Assembly: GCA_910577295.1 (NCBI GenBank)
Contig: CAJTLS010000020.1
Coordinates: forward strand, 1 to 43,952
Direction of reading: 5' to 3'
Length of the DNA: 43,952 bases
From: an uncultured Eubacterium sp.
GTDB taxonomy: Bacteria; Bacillota; Clostridia; Lachnospirales; Lachnospiraceae
In this document: positions 15,315 to 24,496 of the stretch, piece by piece
Position numbering within the stretch: the first letter of the stretch is position 1
Layout: each line of letters begins with the position of its first letter
Program-made: the position numbers and the translations under genes
Notes under the pieces: generated by a model
Database searches by the model: none
What the model was told of the DNA's origin: nothing
What the model saw: the letters and a program-made list of their open reading frames with translations, nothing else

Positions 15315-17441
15315 TTGAGAGTTATTAAACGGGATGGGCGCACGGTAGATTATGATAGAAGTAAGATATTGATTGCCATACGCAAGGCGAATGCGGAGGT
15401 GGATCAATTTGAAAGAGCGAGCGATGATATGATAGACGGTATCATTGCCGGTATCGAAAATATGAAGAGAGATACCATGCAGGTGGAAGATATTCAAGAT
15501 ATTATTGAACAGAAATTGATGGCAGCAGGTAAGTTTGACCTTGCGAAGAAATACATTATATACCGTTATACCCGAGAGTTAGTTCGTAAAGCCAATACTA
15601 CAGACGATTCGATAATGAGTCTGCTTCAAAACAGCAACAAGGATGTAATGGAAGAAAATTCCAACAAAAATGCATATGTAGCCAGTACGCAGCGTGATTT
15701 GATTGCCGGCGAGGTGTCGAAAGACTTGACGAAACGCGTGCTGCTGCCAGAGAAGATTACGAAAGCACATGAAGAAGGGGTTATCCATTTTCACGATATG
15801 GACTATTTTATCCAGCCGATTTTTAACTGCTGTCTCATCAATATCGGCGATATGCTTGATAAGGGAACGGTTATGAATGGCAAGCTGATTGAGAGTCCGA
15901 AGAGTTTTCAGGTTGCGTGTACGGTTATGACGCAGATTATTTCCGCGGTGGCGAGCAGCCAGTATGGCGGGCAGTCGGTCGATACGCGTCATTTGGGCAA
16001 GTACCTGCGTAAGAGCGCGGAAAAGTACCGTGCACAATATATGGAGAAGTTTGGTGATAAACTGGAGAAAGACATCGTGGAACAGTTTGTGCACGAGCGT
16101 CTGTTGGACGAGCTTCGTTCCGGTGTGCAGACGATTCAGTACCAGATTAATACATTGATGACGACAAACGGCCAGTCACCGTTTGTGACGCTGTTTTTGA
16201 ATTTGGATGCAGAGGACGAGTATATTGAAGAGAATGCCATGATTATTGAAGAAATTCTCCGTCAGCGCCTAGAGGGAATTAAAAATGAAAAGGGTGTCTT
16301 TGTGACGCCGGCATTCCCTAAAATTATTTATGTGTTGGATGAACATAATGCCCTGAAGGGCGGGAAATATGATTATATTACGAAGCTGGCAGTCAAATGT
16401 TCCGCAAAGAGAATGTATCCGGACTACATTTCGGCAAAGAAAATGAGAGAGCAGTTTGAGGGAAATGTCTTTAGCTGTATGGGCTGCCGCAGCTTTCTGA
16501 CGCCGTGGAAAGACGAGAACGGAAATTATAAATTCGAGGGACGTTTTAATCAGGGAGTTGTCAGTTTAAATCTGCCGCAAATCGGTATTCTTGCGGATGG
16601 GAATTTAGAGACATTCTGGCAGTTATTAGAGGAGAGGCTGTCTCTGTGCTTTGAAGCGTTGATGTGCCGCCACCGTGCTTTGGAGGGTGTGACGAGCGAT
16701 GTCAGTCCAATCCACTGGCAGTATGGTGCCATTGCCCGTCTGCAGAAAGGGGAAAAGATTGACAAGCTGCTTCACGATGGCTATTCAACGATTTCACTCG
16801 GATATATCGGTTTGTATGAGGTGACGAAACTGATGACCGGCGAGAGCCAAACAAAAGAAAAGGGCAGTCAGTTTGCTAGGGCGTTGATGAACCGTCTGCG
16901 CCGGGCAACAGATACATGGAAAGAAGAAACCGGCATACATTTCGGGCTTTATGGCACGCCGGCAGAGAGTCTCTGTTATCGTTTTGCTGAGATTGATAAA
17001 AAACGTTTTGGTACAATTAAAGATGTGACGGATAAAGGCTATTATACCAACTCATACCATGTCGATGTGCGGGAGAAGATAAGCGCTTTCGATAAATTTG
17101 ATTTTGAGGCGCAATTCCAGATGATTTCATCCGGCGGTGCGATTTCTTATGTGGAGATTCCTAATATGCAGCATAATTTGCCGGCTTTGGAAGAGGTTGT
17201 CAAATATATCTACGACAATATTTTATATGCGGAGTTTAATACAAAATCGGATTTTTGCCATGAGTGCGGCTACGACGGAGAGATTATTGTCAACAGTAAT
17301 CTGGAGTGGGAGTGTCCGAATTGTGGAAATACCGATCACGATAAGATGAATGTTACGCGAAGGACGTGCGGATATCTCGGTGAAAATTTCTGGAATGTAG
17401 GAAAAACAAAGGAAATTAATTCCCGCGTAATGCATTTATAA
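15315..17441 (+). CDS. nrdD: Anaerobic (class III) ribonucleoside-triphosphate reductase
   Basis: This glycyl-radical enzyme reduces ribonucleoside triphosphates to deoxy forms without oxygen. The product from TTG 15315 is 708 residues. An N-terminal ATP-cone (LRVIKRDGRTVDYDRSKI) carries allosteric control. The catalytic barrel contains SCMGCRSFLTP. Near the C-terminus are a four-cysteine zinc site (CHECG...CPNCG) and the glycyl-radical motif RRTCGYLGE. TTG 15315 is chosen because AAAGGAG lies just before it, the ATP-cone starts there, and a frame extended to 15222 would overlap the promoter. It is followed 13 bases later by its activase. Confidence 0.95.
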   Translation: MRVIKRDGRTVDYDRSKILIAIRKANAEVDQFERASDDMIDGIIAGIENMKRDTMQVEDIQDIIEQKLMAAGKFDLAKKYIIYRYTRELVRKANTTDDSIMSLLQNSNKDVMEENSNKNAYVASTQRDLIAGEVSKDLTKRVLLPEKITKAHEEGVIHFHDMDYFIQPIFNCCLINIGDMLDKGTVMNGKLIESPKSFQVACTVMTQIISAVASSQYGGQSVDTRHLGKYLRKSAEKYRAQYMEKFGDKLEKDIVEQFVHERLLDELRSGVQTIQYQINTLMTTNGQSPFVTLFLNLDAEDEYIEENAMIIEEILRQRLEGIKNEKGVFVTPAFPKIIYVLDEHNALKGGKYDYITKLAVKCSAKRMYPDYISAKKMREQFEGNVFSCMGCRSFLTPWKDENGNYKFEGRFNQGVVSLNLPQIGILADGNLETFWQLLEERLSLCFEALMCRHRALEGVTSDVSPIHWQYGAIARLQKGEKIDKLLHDGYSTISLGYIGLYEVTKLMTGESQTKEKGSQFARALMNRLRRATDTWKEETGIHFGLYGTPAESLCYRFAEIDKKRFGTIKDVTDKGYYTNSYHVDVREKISAFDKFDFEAQFQMISSGGAISYVEIPNMQHNLPALEEVVKYIYDNILYAEFNTKSDFCHECGYDGEIIVNSNLEWECPNCGNTDHDKMNVTRRTCGYLGENFWNVGKTKEINSRVMHL

Positions 17442-17454
17442 AAGGAGAGTATTA

Positions 17455-17985
17455 GTGAATTATGCTGATATTAAGCAGTATGATGTAGCCAATGGCATTG
17501 GAGTGAGGGTTTCGCTTTTTGTCAGCGGCTGCACGCATCACTGTAAAGAGTGTTTTAATAAAGAAACATGGGATTTTAATTATGGCAAACCGTTTACGGA
17601 AAAAGAGATAAAGCAGATTATAGAATATTTAAAGCCTGATTATGTATCAGGCTTAACGTTACTGGGCGGTGAACCGATGGAGCCCTCCAATCAGGAGGGA
17701 CTATTACCGCTTTTGCGGAATGTGCACGAATGCTATCCGCAGAAAAATGTGTGGTGCTATTCAGGATACCTTTTCGACAGGGATATTGTCGGTGATATGT
17801 ATGCGAAATCCGAAGTGACAAGGGAGTTGCTGTCGTATATTGATATTCTGGTGGACGGTGAGTTTGTTGCGGATAAGAAAAATTTGAAAGTCAACTTTCG
17901 TGGTTCCGATAACCAGCGTATCATCGACGTCAGAAAATCGTTAGAGACCGGTGAAGTCGTTCACTGGGAGGGAGAGATTGCATAG
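17455..17985 (+). CDS. nrdG: Anaerobic ribonucleotide reductase activating protein (radical SAM)
   Basis: A 176-residue radical-SAM enzyme that uses S-adenosylmethionine and a 4Fe-4S cluster to put the glycyl radical on NrdD. The cluster motif C-x3-C-x2-C is at CTHHCKEC, and the glycine-rich SAM-contact strand is LTLLGGEPMEP. The start is GTG 17455 behind AAAAGGAGAG. It sits directly after nrdD, as in most anaerobes. Confidence 0.95.
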   Translation: MNYADIKQYDVANGIGVRVSLFVSGCTHHCKECFNKETWDFNYGKPFTEKEIKQIIEYLKPDYVSGLTLLGGEPMEPSNQEGLLPLLRNVHECYPQKNVWCYSGYLFDRDIVGDMYAKSEVTRELLSYIDILVDGEFVADKKNLKVNFRGSDNQRIIDVRKSLETGEVVHWEGEIA

Positions 17986-18033
17986 CGGGAGCGGATGGCT
18001 GCCGAAGAATGTTTTTAGAAAGACGAGGGGATT

Positions 18034-18483
18034 ATGATGAATGCAGTAAAAGTACGTTTTAAGAAATTAAATGCAGGGGCTAAGATGCCGGATTATGGAA
18101 CGGAATATGCAGCGGGAGCGGATTTATATGCCTGTATGGAAGAGCCATTAACGATAAAAGCGGGTACAACGGAATTTGTCCATACGGGTATTGCCATGGA
18201 GATTCCGGAGGGGCTGGTGGGACTCATTTACGCTAGAAGCGGACTCGCCTGTAAGCGGGGGGTAGCGCCTGCCAACAAAGTCGGTGTCATAGACAGCGAT
18301 TATCGCGGTGAGATTATGGTTGCTCTGTACAACCATTCGCAGGAGGACGTCACGCTCGAATCCGGAGAGAGAGTGGCACAGATGGTAATTACCCCTTATG
18401 TGTTTGCGGAGTATGAGGAGTCCGATGAGCTGCAGGATTCGGTGCGCGGCGCCAGAGGATTTGGCTCTACCGGAATGAAATAG
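18034..18483 (+). CDS. dut: dUTP diphosphatase
   Basis: A 149-residue trimeric-type dUTPase that hydrolyses dUTP to dUMP, keeping uracil out of DNA and feeding dTMP synthesis. The five conserved motifs are seen in order: AGADLYA, YARSGLACKRG, GVIDSDYRGEI, GERVAQMVI and the C-terminal RGARGFGSTG. Two consecutive ATGs occur; GAGGGG ends 3 bases before 18034 and 6 before 18037, so 18037 may be the true start. It follows nrdG by 48 bases and is probably cotranscribed, which makes a deoxynucleotide-supply group. Confidence 0.96.
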   Translation: MMNAVKVRFKKLNAGAKMPDYGTEYAAGADLYACMEEPLTIKAGTTEFVHTGIAMEIPEGLVGLIYARSGLACKRGVAPANKVGVIDSDYRGEIMVALYNHSQEDVTLESGERVAQMVITPYVFAEYEESDELQDSVRGARGFGSTGMK

Positions 18484-18513
18484 TTTACTCCAATCCCCTT
18501 TTTGTGATATGAT
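18484..18513 (+). promoter_or_regulatory. Probable promoter for leuCD (extended -10)
   Basis: TTTACT (18484-18489), 18 bases, TATGAT (18508-18513), with the extended -10 form TGATATGAT. A 15-base stretch spanning this -10 (18500-18514) recurs exactly at 20402-20416. There is no leucine-type T-box in this short leader. Confidence 0.6.
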
Positions 18514-18570
18514 GATATTAGGGTCTATCATATGATAGGAGACAGACGAATTGGAAAGGATGGAAAAATC

Positions 18571-19836
18571 ATGGGAATGACAATGACACAGAAGATTCTT
18601 GCGGCGCATGCCGGATTAGAATCTGTAGTTGCCGGTCAGTTGATTGAAGCCGATTTGGATTTGGTTTTGGCGAACGATATTACCGGGCCGGTAGCGATTC
18701 ATGAAGTAGAGAAATTAAACAAAAAGACAGTGTTTGATAAGGACAAAATTGCACTTGTGCCGGACCATTTTGCCCCGAATAAAGATATTAAATCGGCGGA
18801 ACATTGCAAGTGTGTTCGCGAATATGCAAAGGCGCAGGGCATTACCAATTATTTCGAAGTGGGCGAGATGGGCATTGAACATGCTCTTTTGCCGGAAAAA
18901 GGGTTGATTGTAGCCGGTGAGACATGTATTGGTGCAGATTCCCATACGTGTACATACGGCGCTCTCGGTGCCTTTTCTACCGGAGTGGGGAGTACGGATA
19001 TGGGCGCCGGTATGATTACTGGTAAGGCGTGGTTTAAAGTGCCGTCGGCAATCAAAGTAGTACTCACCGGGAAATTAAAGCCGTGGGTAAGCGGTAAGGA
19101 CGTAATTCTTCATTTGATTGGAACGATTGGCGTTGACGGGGCACTGTATAAATCACTCGAATTTACCGGAGACGGCGTGGCAAGTCTTTCCATGGACGAC
19201 CGCTTTACGATTGCCAATATGGCGATTGAGGCGGGGGCCAAGAACGGTATATTTCCGGTGGATGATAAGACGATTGCTTATATGAAAGAGCATTCGGCAA
19301 AAAAATACAATGTTTATGAGGCGGATGAAGATGCGGTATATGACGAGACGATAACGATTTCGCTTAGTGAGTTGGAGCCTACTGTGGCATTTCCGCATTT
19401 ACCGGAAAACACGAAGACTGTCGGCGAGGCCGGTGATATTGCTATTGATCAGGTAGTAATCGGTTCCTGTACGAATGGGCGTATCGAAGATATGCGTATG
19501 GCGGCAAAGATTTTAGAGGGACGCAAGGTCAAGAAAGGAATCCGCTGTATTGTTATTCCTGCTACGCAGGCCATCTATCTGCAGTCCATAGAAGAGGGGC
19601 TGACACAGACTTTTATTAAGGCAGGAGCGATTGTGAGTACGCCGACATGCGGCCCATGTTTGGGCGGTCATATGGGGATTCTGGCAGAGGGAGAACGCGC
19701 AGTCTCCACGACAAACCGTAATTTTGTCGGACGAATGGGACATGTGAATTCAGAAATTTATCTGGCGAGTCCTGCGGTGGCGGCAGCAAGCGCTGTCACA
19801 GGTAAGATTTCCGAGCCGGCTGAATTGGGCTTATAG
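18571..19836 (+). CDS. leuC: 3-isopropylmalate dehydratase, large subunit
   Basis: A 421-residue aconitase-family protein that, with LeuD, isomerises 2- to 3-isopropylmalate in leucine synthesis. Family stretches include LVPDHFAPNKDIKSAEHC, the substrate loop GADSHTCTYGALGAF and the cluster-binding cysteines in VIGSCTNGR and TPTCGPCLGGHMG. ATG 18571 is chosen over an upstream in-frame start at 18532, because AAAGGA lies 10 bases before it and the family normally begins MTQKI near here. The length suits the bacterial/archaeal short HACN type. leuD follows 18 bases later. Confidence 0.95.
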   Translation: MGMTMTQKILAAHAGLESVVAGQLIEADLDLVLANDITGPVAIHEVEKLNKKTVFDKDKIALVPDHFAPNKDIKSAEHCKCVREYAKAQGITNYFEVGEMGIEHALLPEKGLIVAGETCIGADSHTCTYGALGAFSTGVGSTDMGAGMITGKAWFKVPSAIKVVLTGKLKPWVSGKDVILHLIGTIGVDGALYKSLEFTGDGVASLSMDDRFTIANMAIEAGAKNGIFPVDDKTIAYMKEHSAKKYNVYEADEDAVYDETITISLSELEPTVAFPHLPENTKTVGEAGDIAIDQVVIGSCTNGRIEDMRMAAKILEGRKVKKGIRCIVIPATQAIYLQSIEEGLTQTFIKAGAIVSTPTCGPCLGGHMGILAEGERAVSTTNRNFVGRMGHVNSEIYLASPAVAAASAVTGKISEPAELGL

Positions 19837-19854
19837 AGACAGGAGGTTGAGAAG

Positions 19855-20343
19855 ATGAAAGCATTAGGAGCAGTATTTAAGTATGGGGATAATGTAGATA
19901 CGGATGTTATTATTCCGGCACGTTATCTGAACTCCTCAGACCCGGCAGAGCTGGCGACGCATTGTATGGAGGATATTGATAAAGAATTTGTAAATAAAGT
20001 GAAAAAAGGCGATATTATTGTAGCGACGAAAAATTTCGGCTGCGGTTCTTCGCGGGAACATGCCCCGATTGCCATTAAAGCGTCCGGTGTGAGCTGTGTC
20101 ATTGCAGAAACGTTTGCCCGCATTTTTTACCGCAATTCGATTAACATCGGTCTGCCTATCATTGAGTGCAAAGAAGCTTCCGAGCGCATTGAAGCCGGAG
20201 ACGAGGTGGAAATAGATTTTGATAGCGGTCTTATCACAAATAAAACAAAAAATGAGAGTTATCAGGGACAGGCATTTCCGGAGTTTATGCAGAAAATTAT
20301 TAAGGCAGAGGGTCTGATGAACTATATTAATGCCAAAGACTGA
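19855..20343 (+). CDS. leuD: 3-isopropylmalate dehydratase, small subunit
   Basis: A 162-residue swivel-domain partner of LeuC. It carries the signature YGDNVDTDVIIPARYL, the loop NFGCGSSREHAPIA and the ETFARIFYRNSINIGLP stretch. AGGAGG precedes ATG 19855. The gene ends just before a strong terminator. leuA and leuB are not in the window. Confidence 0.96.
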   Translation: MKALGAVFKYGDNVDTDVIIPARYLNSSDPAELATHCMEDIDKEFVNKVKKGDIIVATKNFGCGSSREHAPIAIKASGVSCVIAETFARIFYRNSINIGLPIIECKEASERIEAGDEVEIDFDSGLITNKTKNESYQGQAFPEFMQKIIKAEGLMNYINAKD

Positions 20344-20358
20344 TAAATAAGTGAAAAG

Positions 20359-20393
20359 GAAAGATATGCTGATTTGTATATCTTTCTTTTTTT
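20359..20393 (+). terminator. Terminator after leuCD
   Basis: GAAAGATAT (20359-20367) pairs with ATATCTTTC (20378-20386), followed by seven T residues. Confidence 0.9.
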
Positions 20394-20401
20394 GTTCACA
20401 A

Positions 20402-20416
20402 TTTTGTGATATGATG
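20402..20416 (+). promoter_or_regulatory. Extended -10 promoter element before the isomerase gene
   Basis: The 15-base stretch TTTTGTGATATGATG is identical to that at 18500-18514 and holds an extended -10 TGATATGAT. The -35 would fall in the leuD terminator T run and is weak. It is the only promoter-like signal between leuD and the gene at 20513. Confidence 0.45.
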
Positions 20417-20457
20417 GAATCACTTTCTGGTTTTAGACGTCAAGGAAGAAAGAGATT

Positions 20458-20529
20458 ATGTACAAATGTTGCGCCGGTGTTTCGTGCCAGTGCGGGAAAG
20501 GTATGGTAAGTTATGAAAAAAAAGAGTAG
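20458..20529 (+). CDS. Possible 23-residue Cys-rich small ORF overlapping the next start
   Basis: ATG 20458 opens a frame reading MYKCCAGVSCQCGKGM and ending at TAG 20527, overlapping the start of the isomerase gene by 17 bases. Four of the first twelve residues are cysteine. The Shine-Dalgarno is weak (AAGGA about 11 bases upstream). It could be a leader that couples translation, or chance. Confidence 0.2.
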   Translation: MYKCCAGVSCQCGKGMVSYEKKE

Positions 20530-21631
20530 ATGGAATCCCAAATATGCGATTGTTTGCCTTATACTTTTCGCAGTAATTGGTTTTATCGTTTATTATATGG
20601 TATCCGGGAACCAAAAACAGGGAAAAGAGGGAGGTTCCGGTGACAGGACGGAAAAGAAGCTGCGGACAGAGGCTTTGGGGGATATGAAAGATGGAGAATT
20701 AATTGATTACGAAAAGAACGGCAGTCTTAAACTTGATAATTACATTGGCATAAAGGCCACGGTAACTCCAACAAAGCAGGAGGTATACGAGGCCATATTG
20801 GAGAATGTCAAAAAAAAGAAAGTCAGTATTAGCGGTGAAGAGCGTGTCAAAAAAGGGGACTGGGTTCTCATGGACTATGAGGGCGAGATTGGCGGCCAGA
20901 AAATGGATGAACTGGAAGAAACGGATATTGTCATTCAGGTAGGAGCGGGAGATTTGTTTAACGCCGATTTTGAGCGGAAACTGACCGGCCTGTCGGTAGG
21001 GCAGGAATATTTCTTTGATGTATCGTTCCCGGAAAATTATTTTGATTTGGATGTAGCCGGTCAGACGGTAAAGTTTACGGTTACGATTAGCCGTAAATTT
21101 AACGAAATGTTTGTAAAACCTCTCACTGATAATAAATATCAAAAAGAAGAGGATTATTTTGCCTATATAAGAGAGAAAGAGAAAGCGGAAAACGTTGACG
21201 CCTTGGGCGATATGATTTGGGATGATTTTTTGGAGAAGTGCAAAGTACTCAAGTATCCGAAAGGAAGTAAGGAACAGGCCTTTAAGGATTTGAAACGCCA
21301 GTATAAAGGCGTCGCCGACATGAGCGGTTCTTCTTATGAAGATATTATTATGGAACTGGGAATGACAGAAGACGACGTAAAAGATTTGGCAAAAGACGAA
21401 GTTAAGGGAAGAATGGTGGCAAAAACAATCGCAGTGAAAGAAAATCTTGTGCTGTCCGAAGAGCAGTACCGGCAATATCTGATGGATGAAGTTTCTCCGA
21501 GTGACGATGAAGAGTTATCGTTAGAGGATTTGGAAAAGAGATATGAAAAGGACAATAGTGTATATCCGCGGGATGATATGCTGATTCGGTTCGTTAAAGA
21601 GTTTGTTGGGAAACAGGCAAAGCAGAAGTAG
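20513..21631 (+). CDS. Membrane-anchored trigger-factor-like peptidyl-prolyl isomerase
   Basis: The 372-residue protein starts with a signal-anchor (about 11-31, no lipobox Cys), followed by a charged linker. An FKBP-type domain like that of trigger factor spans about 115-200 (GDWVLMDYEGEIGGQ, VGAGDLFNADFERKLTGLSVG). A helical region (205-372) resembles the trigger-factor/SurA chaperone part. The ribosome-binding domain of cytosolic trigger factor is absent. This layout points to a folding catalyst on the outer face of the cytoplasmic membrane that helps secreted proteins. It is 15 bases ahead of another membrane protein and a two-component pair, so it may belong to an envelope-stress group. 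Confidence 0.8.
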   Translation: MKKKSRWNPKYAIVCLILFAVIGFIVYYMVSGNQKQGKEGGSGDRTEKKLRTEALGDMKDGELIDYEKNGSLKLDNYIGIKATVTPTKQEVYEAILENVKKKKVSISGEERVKKGDWVLMDYEGEIGGQKMDELEETDIVIQVGAGDLFNADFERKLTGLSVGQEYFFDVSFPENYFDLDVAGQTVKFTVTISRKFNEMFVKPLTDNKYQKEEDYFAYIREKEKAENVDALGDMIWDDFLEKCKVLKYPKGSKEQAFKDLKRQYKGVADMSGSSYEDIIMELGMTEDDVKDLAKDEVKGRMVAKTIAVKENLVLSEEQYRQYLMDEVSPSDDEELSLEDLEKRYEKDNSVYPRDDMLIRFVKEFVGKQAKQK

Positions 21632-21646
21632 AAATGAGGGGAGACT

Positions 21647-22201
21647 ATGGGGCAAAAGACGGAAGGGTTTTTTGAATTTGAAAGCAGAGAGGGATTTGAA
21701 CAGGCGGAAAAGGAAGCGGACATCATTAGCAAACTGATAGACAAGACGGATTTTTCGAATCCGCATATCGCGTTAAAGGTGTATAACAAACTGGTTTCAG
21801 AGAAACGCTTCAGTACGGTCACAGGATATTTCTTTTTGCTTGAGTTGCGCAAAAAAATTTTGGAGAGCAAATTGGTTTCGGAAGATGCTTTAATTCCCAT
21901 ACCGATTAAAGAGCCGGAGGGTAAAAATGACGTCATACCAAAAGCCTCTTTTCAGGAGGGGAAGTTGCGCAAGTTGTACGAGGGACAGAAATTATTAAAT
22001 AAAAAGCTTAAAATTGCCATTGTCGTGCTTGTAATCGCTATTATAGGTTTCGTTGTTATTAATTTCAAATTTGAGTATACTATTTTCACGTATTTTACAA
22101 ATTATAAGGCGAAAATGGAAGAAGAACTGATTGACAAATACGAACATTGGGAAGAACAGTTAAAGGCAAGAGAGAGTAAGCTCGGGAAAGAAGCGCAGTA
22201 G
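21647..22201 (+). CDS. Unrecognised single-pass membrane protein
   Basis: The 184-residue product has about 120 cytoplasmic residues, mostly helical and charged, then one membrane segment (about 122-145, rich in Ile/Val). A short C-terminal tail ending in a Glu/Lys-rich helix follows. No signal peptide, cysteine or catalytic motif is seen and I do not recognise a family. AGGGGAG precedes ATG 21647. It lies 15 bases after the isomerase and 24 before the response regulator, so it is likely cotranscribed with them and may be an accessory or sensing partner of that two-component system. Confidence 0.75.
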   Translation: MGQKTEGFFEFESREGFEQAEKEADIISKLIDKTDFSNPHIALKVYNKLVSEKRFSTVTGYFFLLELRKKILESKLVSEDALIPIPIKEPEGKNDVIPKASFQEGKLRKLYEGQKLLNKKLKIAIVVLVIAIIGFVVINFKFEYTIFTYFTNYKAKMEEELIDKYEHWEEQLKARESKLGKEAQ

Positions 22202-22225
22202 AGCTCAGAAGGTAAGGAGGTAACG

Positions 22226-22897
22226 ATGGCGGAGAATACTATTTTAATTGTGGACGATGAGCAGAGAATGCGAAAATTGGTAAAAGATTTCCTTACAAAA
22301 CAGGATTTTACCGTATTGGAGGCAGCAGACGGAGAAGAGGCGGTCGATTTGTTTTTTGAGAAAAAGGACATTGACTTAGTTATTCTGGATGTAATGATGC
22401 CGAAGATGGACGGCTGGGAGACTTGTCGTGAAATCCGTCAGTATTCGCAGGTGCCGATTATTATGCTGACGGCGCGCGGCAGTGAAAATGATGAACTGCG
22501 GGGGTTTGATTTGGGAGTGGACGAGTATATTGCAAAGCCGTTCAGTCCGAAAATTCTCGTTGCGCGGGTACAGGCTCTCTTGCGGAGAACCAATTCCATG
22601 AGTGAGGAAAATCTGGAATACGGCGGAATTGTGCTGAACCGTTCTGCGCATGAAGTCCGGATTGATGGGAAACGGATTGACCTCAGTTTTAAGGAGTTTG
22701 AATTACTGACTTATTTTATGGAGAATAAAGACATCGCCCTGTCGAGGGAGCGGATTTTGAATCATGTGTGGGATTATGATTATTTTGGGGATGCGAGGAC
22801 GATTGACACGCATGTGAAGAAGCTGCGGAGCAAGATGGGAGATAGGGGGAAATTTATTAAAACCATTTGGGGAATGGGTTACAAATTTGAAGTGTAG
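22226..22897 (+). CDS. OmpR/PhoB-family response regulator
   Basis: A 223-residue regulator with a receiver domain (1-115; acidic pair VDDEQ, Asp55 in LVILDVMMPKMDG, switch Thr in MLTARG, Lys in AKPFSP). A winged helix (about 128-222) follows, with FKEFELLTYFMENKD and the recognition region DARTIDTHVKKLRSKMG. Phosphorylation by the kinase encoded next should control binding to direct repeats at target promoters. AAGGAGG stands before ATG 22226. Confidence 0.94.
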   Translation: MAENTILIVDDEQRMRKLVKDFLTKQDFTVLEAADGEEAVDLFFEKKDIDLVILDVMMPKMDGWETCREIRQYSQVPIIMLTARGSENDELRGFDLGVDEYIAKPFSPKILVARVQALLRRTNSMSEENLEYGGIVLNRSAHEVRIDGKRIDLSFKEFELLTYFMENKDIALSRERILNHVWDYDYFGDARTIDTHVKKLRSKMGDRGKFIKTIWGMGYKFEV

Positions 22898-22948
22898 CGA
22901 AAAAATTATTTTGCAATGTATTATGGCTCGGACAAATGGAGGTAATGC

Positions 22949-24496
22949 ATGAAACGTTCACTGAGAACAAGACTTATCATTATATTTTCATCGATGTTAA
23001 TTATTACGATTGGTACGATTTGTCTTGCCAACGTTGTTTTGCTGCCCTCCTTTTATCAGAATACAAAAGTAAACCAGATGCAGGGAGTATATTCACGGAC
23101 GGTAAAAATCTGTGAGAATGTGGATTGGGAAAATCTGAATCCGACAGCGCAAAATAGAATATATGATAAACTGGATACGTTGAGCATAAATGCCAATGTC
23201 AGCATATATGTCGTGCAGATTAAAGCCTACCGGGGTTCCGGCGATATAACGGCGCTTCAATATGTATATCCGGCCGGTTCTGACCGCCTGCAGCAGGTAT
23301 CTAAGAGTCAATTAAGTAAATATGTAAAGGAAATGTATTATAATGAGCCGCTCGGTGATAATTGCCAAATCATCAACCAGACGGCCAACTATTCGATGTA
23401 CAAAGTGTATGACGACCGCGTAGAATCGAACTTTATTGAATTGACGGGCCGGATGCCGAATGATTATTGGGTGTATCTGCGTACGAATTACCAGAGTATT
23501 CAGGAGAGCGCTTCGGTGTCCAATCAGTTTTTGATGTATTTGGGAATCATTGTCGTAATCGCCGGAATGTTTATTATGTTTTTAGTGACCAATCAATACA
23601 CAAAGCCGATTTTGCAGTTGGCGCAGCATGCCAAAGATATGCAGCGGCTGGATTTTTCCATGCGCTATCAGGGGGAACGGGATGACGAGATTGGCATGTT
23701 GGGAGATAGTATGAATGCCCTTTCTGACAAACTCGAGCAGACGATTTCGGAATTGAAGACGGCAAATAACGAATTGCAGTTAGATTTGCAACGGCGCTCG
23801 GAGCAGGAGCAGATGAGGCAGGAATTTCTGGCGAATGTCTCACATGAATTAAAGACGCCGATTGCTCTCATACAGGGATATGCAGAAGGGTTACAGGAAA
23901 ATATAAGCGACGATGAGGAAAGTCGGGATTTCTACTGTGAAGTAATTGTCGATGAGGCCGACAAAATGAATAAAATGGTCAAAAAATTGCTAAGTCTCAA
24001 TCAATTAGAGTTCGGGAACGGGCAGGTTCATTTAGAGCATTTTGATTTGTCGAGTGTGATTAAATCGGTGCTGAATTCGACGGACATATTGTTTAAGCAG
24101 GCAGATATAAAGCTGTCGTACCACGAAAGTCCGACTCCTCTTATGGTGTGGGCGGACGAGTACATGGTGGAGGAGGTTGTTACGAATTATATCAGCAATG
24201 CACTGAATCATGCAAAGTACGATAAAATTATCGAGATTAAGACGACGCAGACGGATTCTCATGTACGGACAAGTGTATTTAATACCGGAGATGCCATTCC
24301 GGAAGAAGATATCAAAAAAATTTGGAATAAGTTTTATAAAGTAGATAAGGCGCGGACACGGGAATACGGGGGAAACGGAATCGGGCTTTCCATTGTAAAA
24401 GCGGTTATGGTGGCGCATAATCAGCGGTATGGTGTGCGCAATTATGAAAACGGCGTGGAGTTTTGGTTTGAACTTGACAGGAAAAGTGTTGATTGA
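22949..24496 (+). CDS. HAMP-containing sensor histidine kinase
   Basis: The 515-residue membrane kinase has a first membrane segment at 8-30, an extracytoplasmic sensor of about 160 residues with no recognised ligand site, and a second segment at about 192-213. HAMP (to about 268), HisKA with His299 in VSHELKTPIALIQG, and the ATPase domain with NYISNALNH and GGNGIGLSIVKA follow. GGAGG precedes ATG 22949. It is the evident partner of the OmpR-type regulator 51 bases upstream. The signal is probably at the envelope, given the chaperone-like gene in the same group. Confidence 0.93.
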   Translation: MKRSLRTRLIIIFSSMLIITIGTICLANVVLLPSFYQNTKVNQMQGVYSRTVKICENVDWENLNPTAQNRIYDKLDTLSINANVSIYVVQIKAYRGSGDITALQYVYPAGSDRLQQVSKSQLSKYVKEMYYNEPLGDNCQIINQTANYSMYKVYDDRVESNFIELTGRMPNDYWVYLRTNYQSIQESASVSNQFLMYLGIIVVIAGMFIMFLVTNQYTKPILQLAQHAKDMQRLDFSMRYQGERDDEIGMLGDSMNALSDKLEQTISELKTANNELQLDLQRRSEQEQMRQEFLANVSHELKTPIALIQGYAEGLQENISDDEESRDFYCEVIVDEADKMNKMVKKLLSLNQLEFGNGQVHLEHFDLSSVIKSVLNSTDILFKQADIKLSYHESPTPLMVWADEYMVEEVVTNYISNALNHAKYDKIIEIKTTQTDSHVRTSVFNTGDAIPEEDIKKIWNKFYKVDKARTREYGGNGIGLSIVKAVMVAHNQRYGVRNYENGVEFWFELDRKSVD

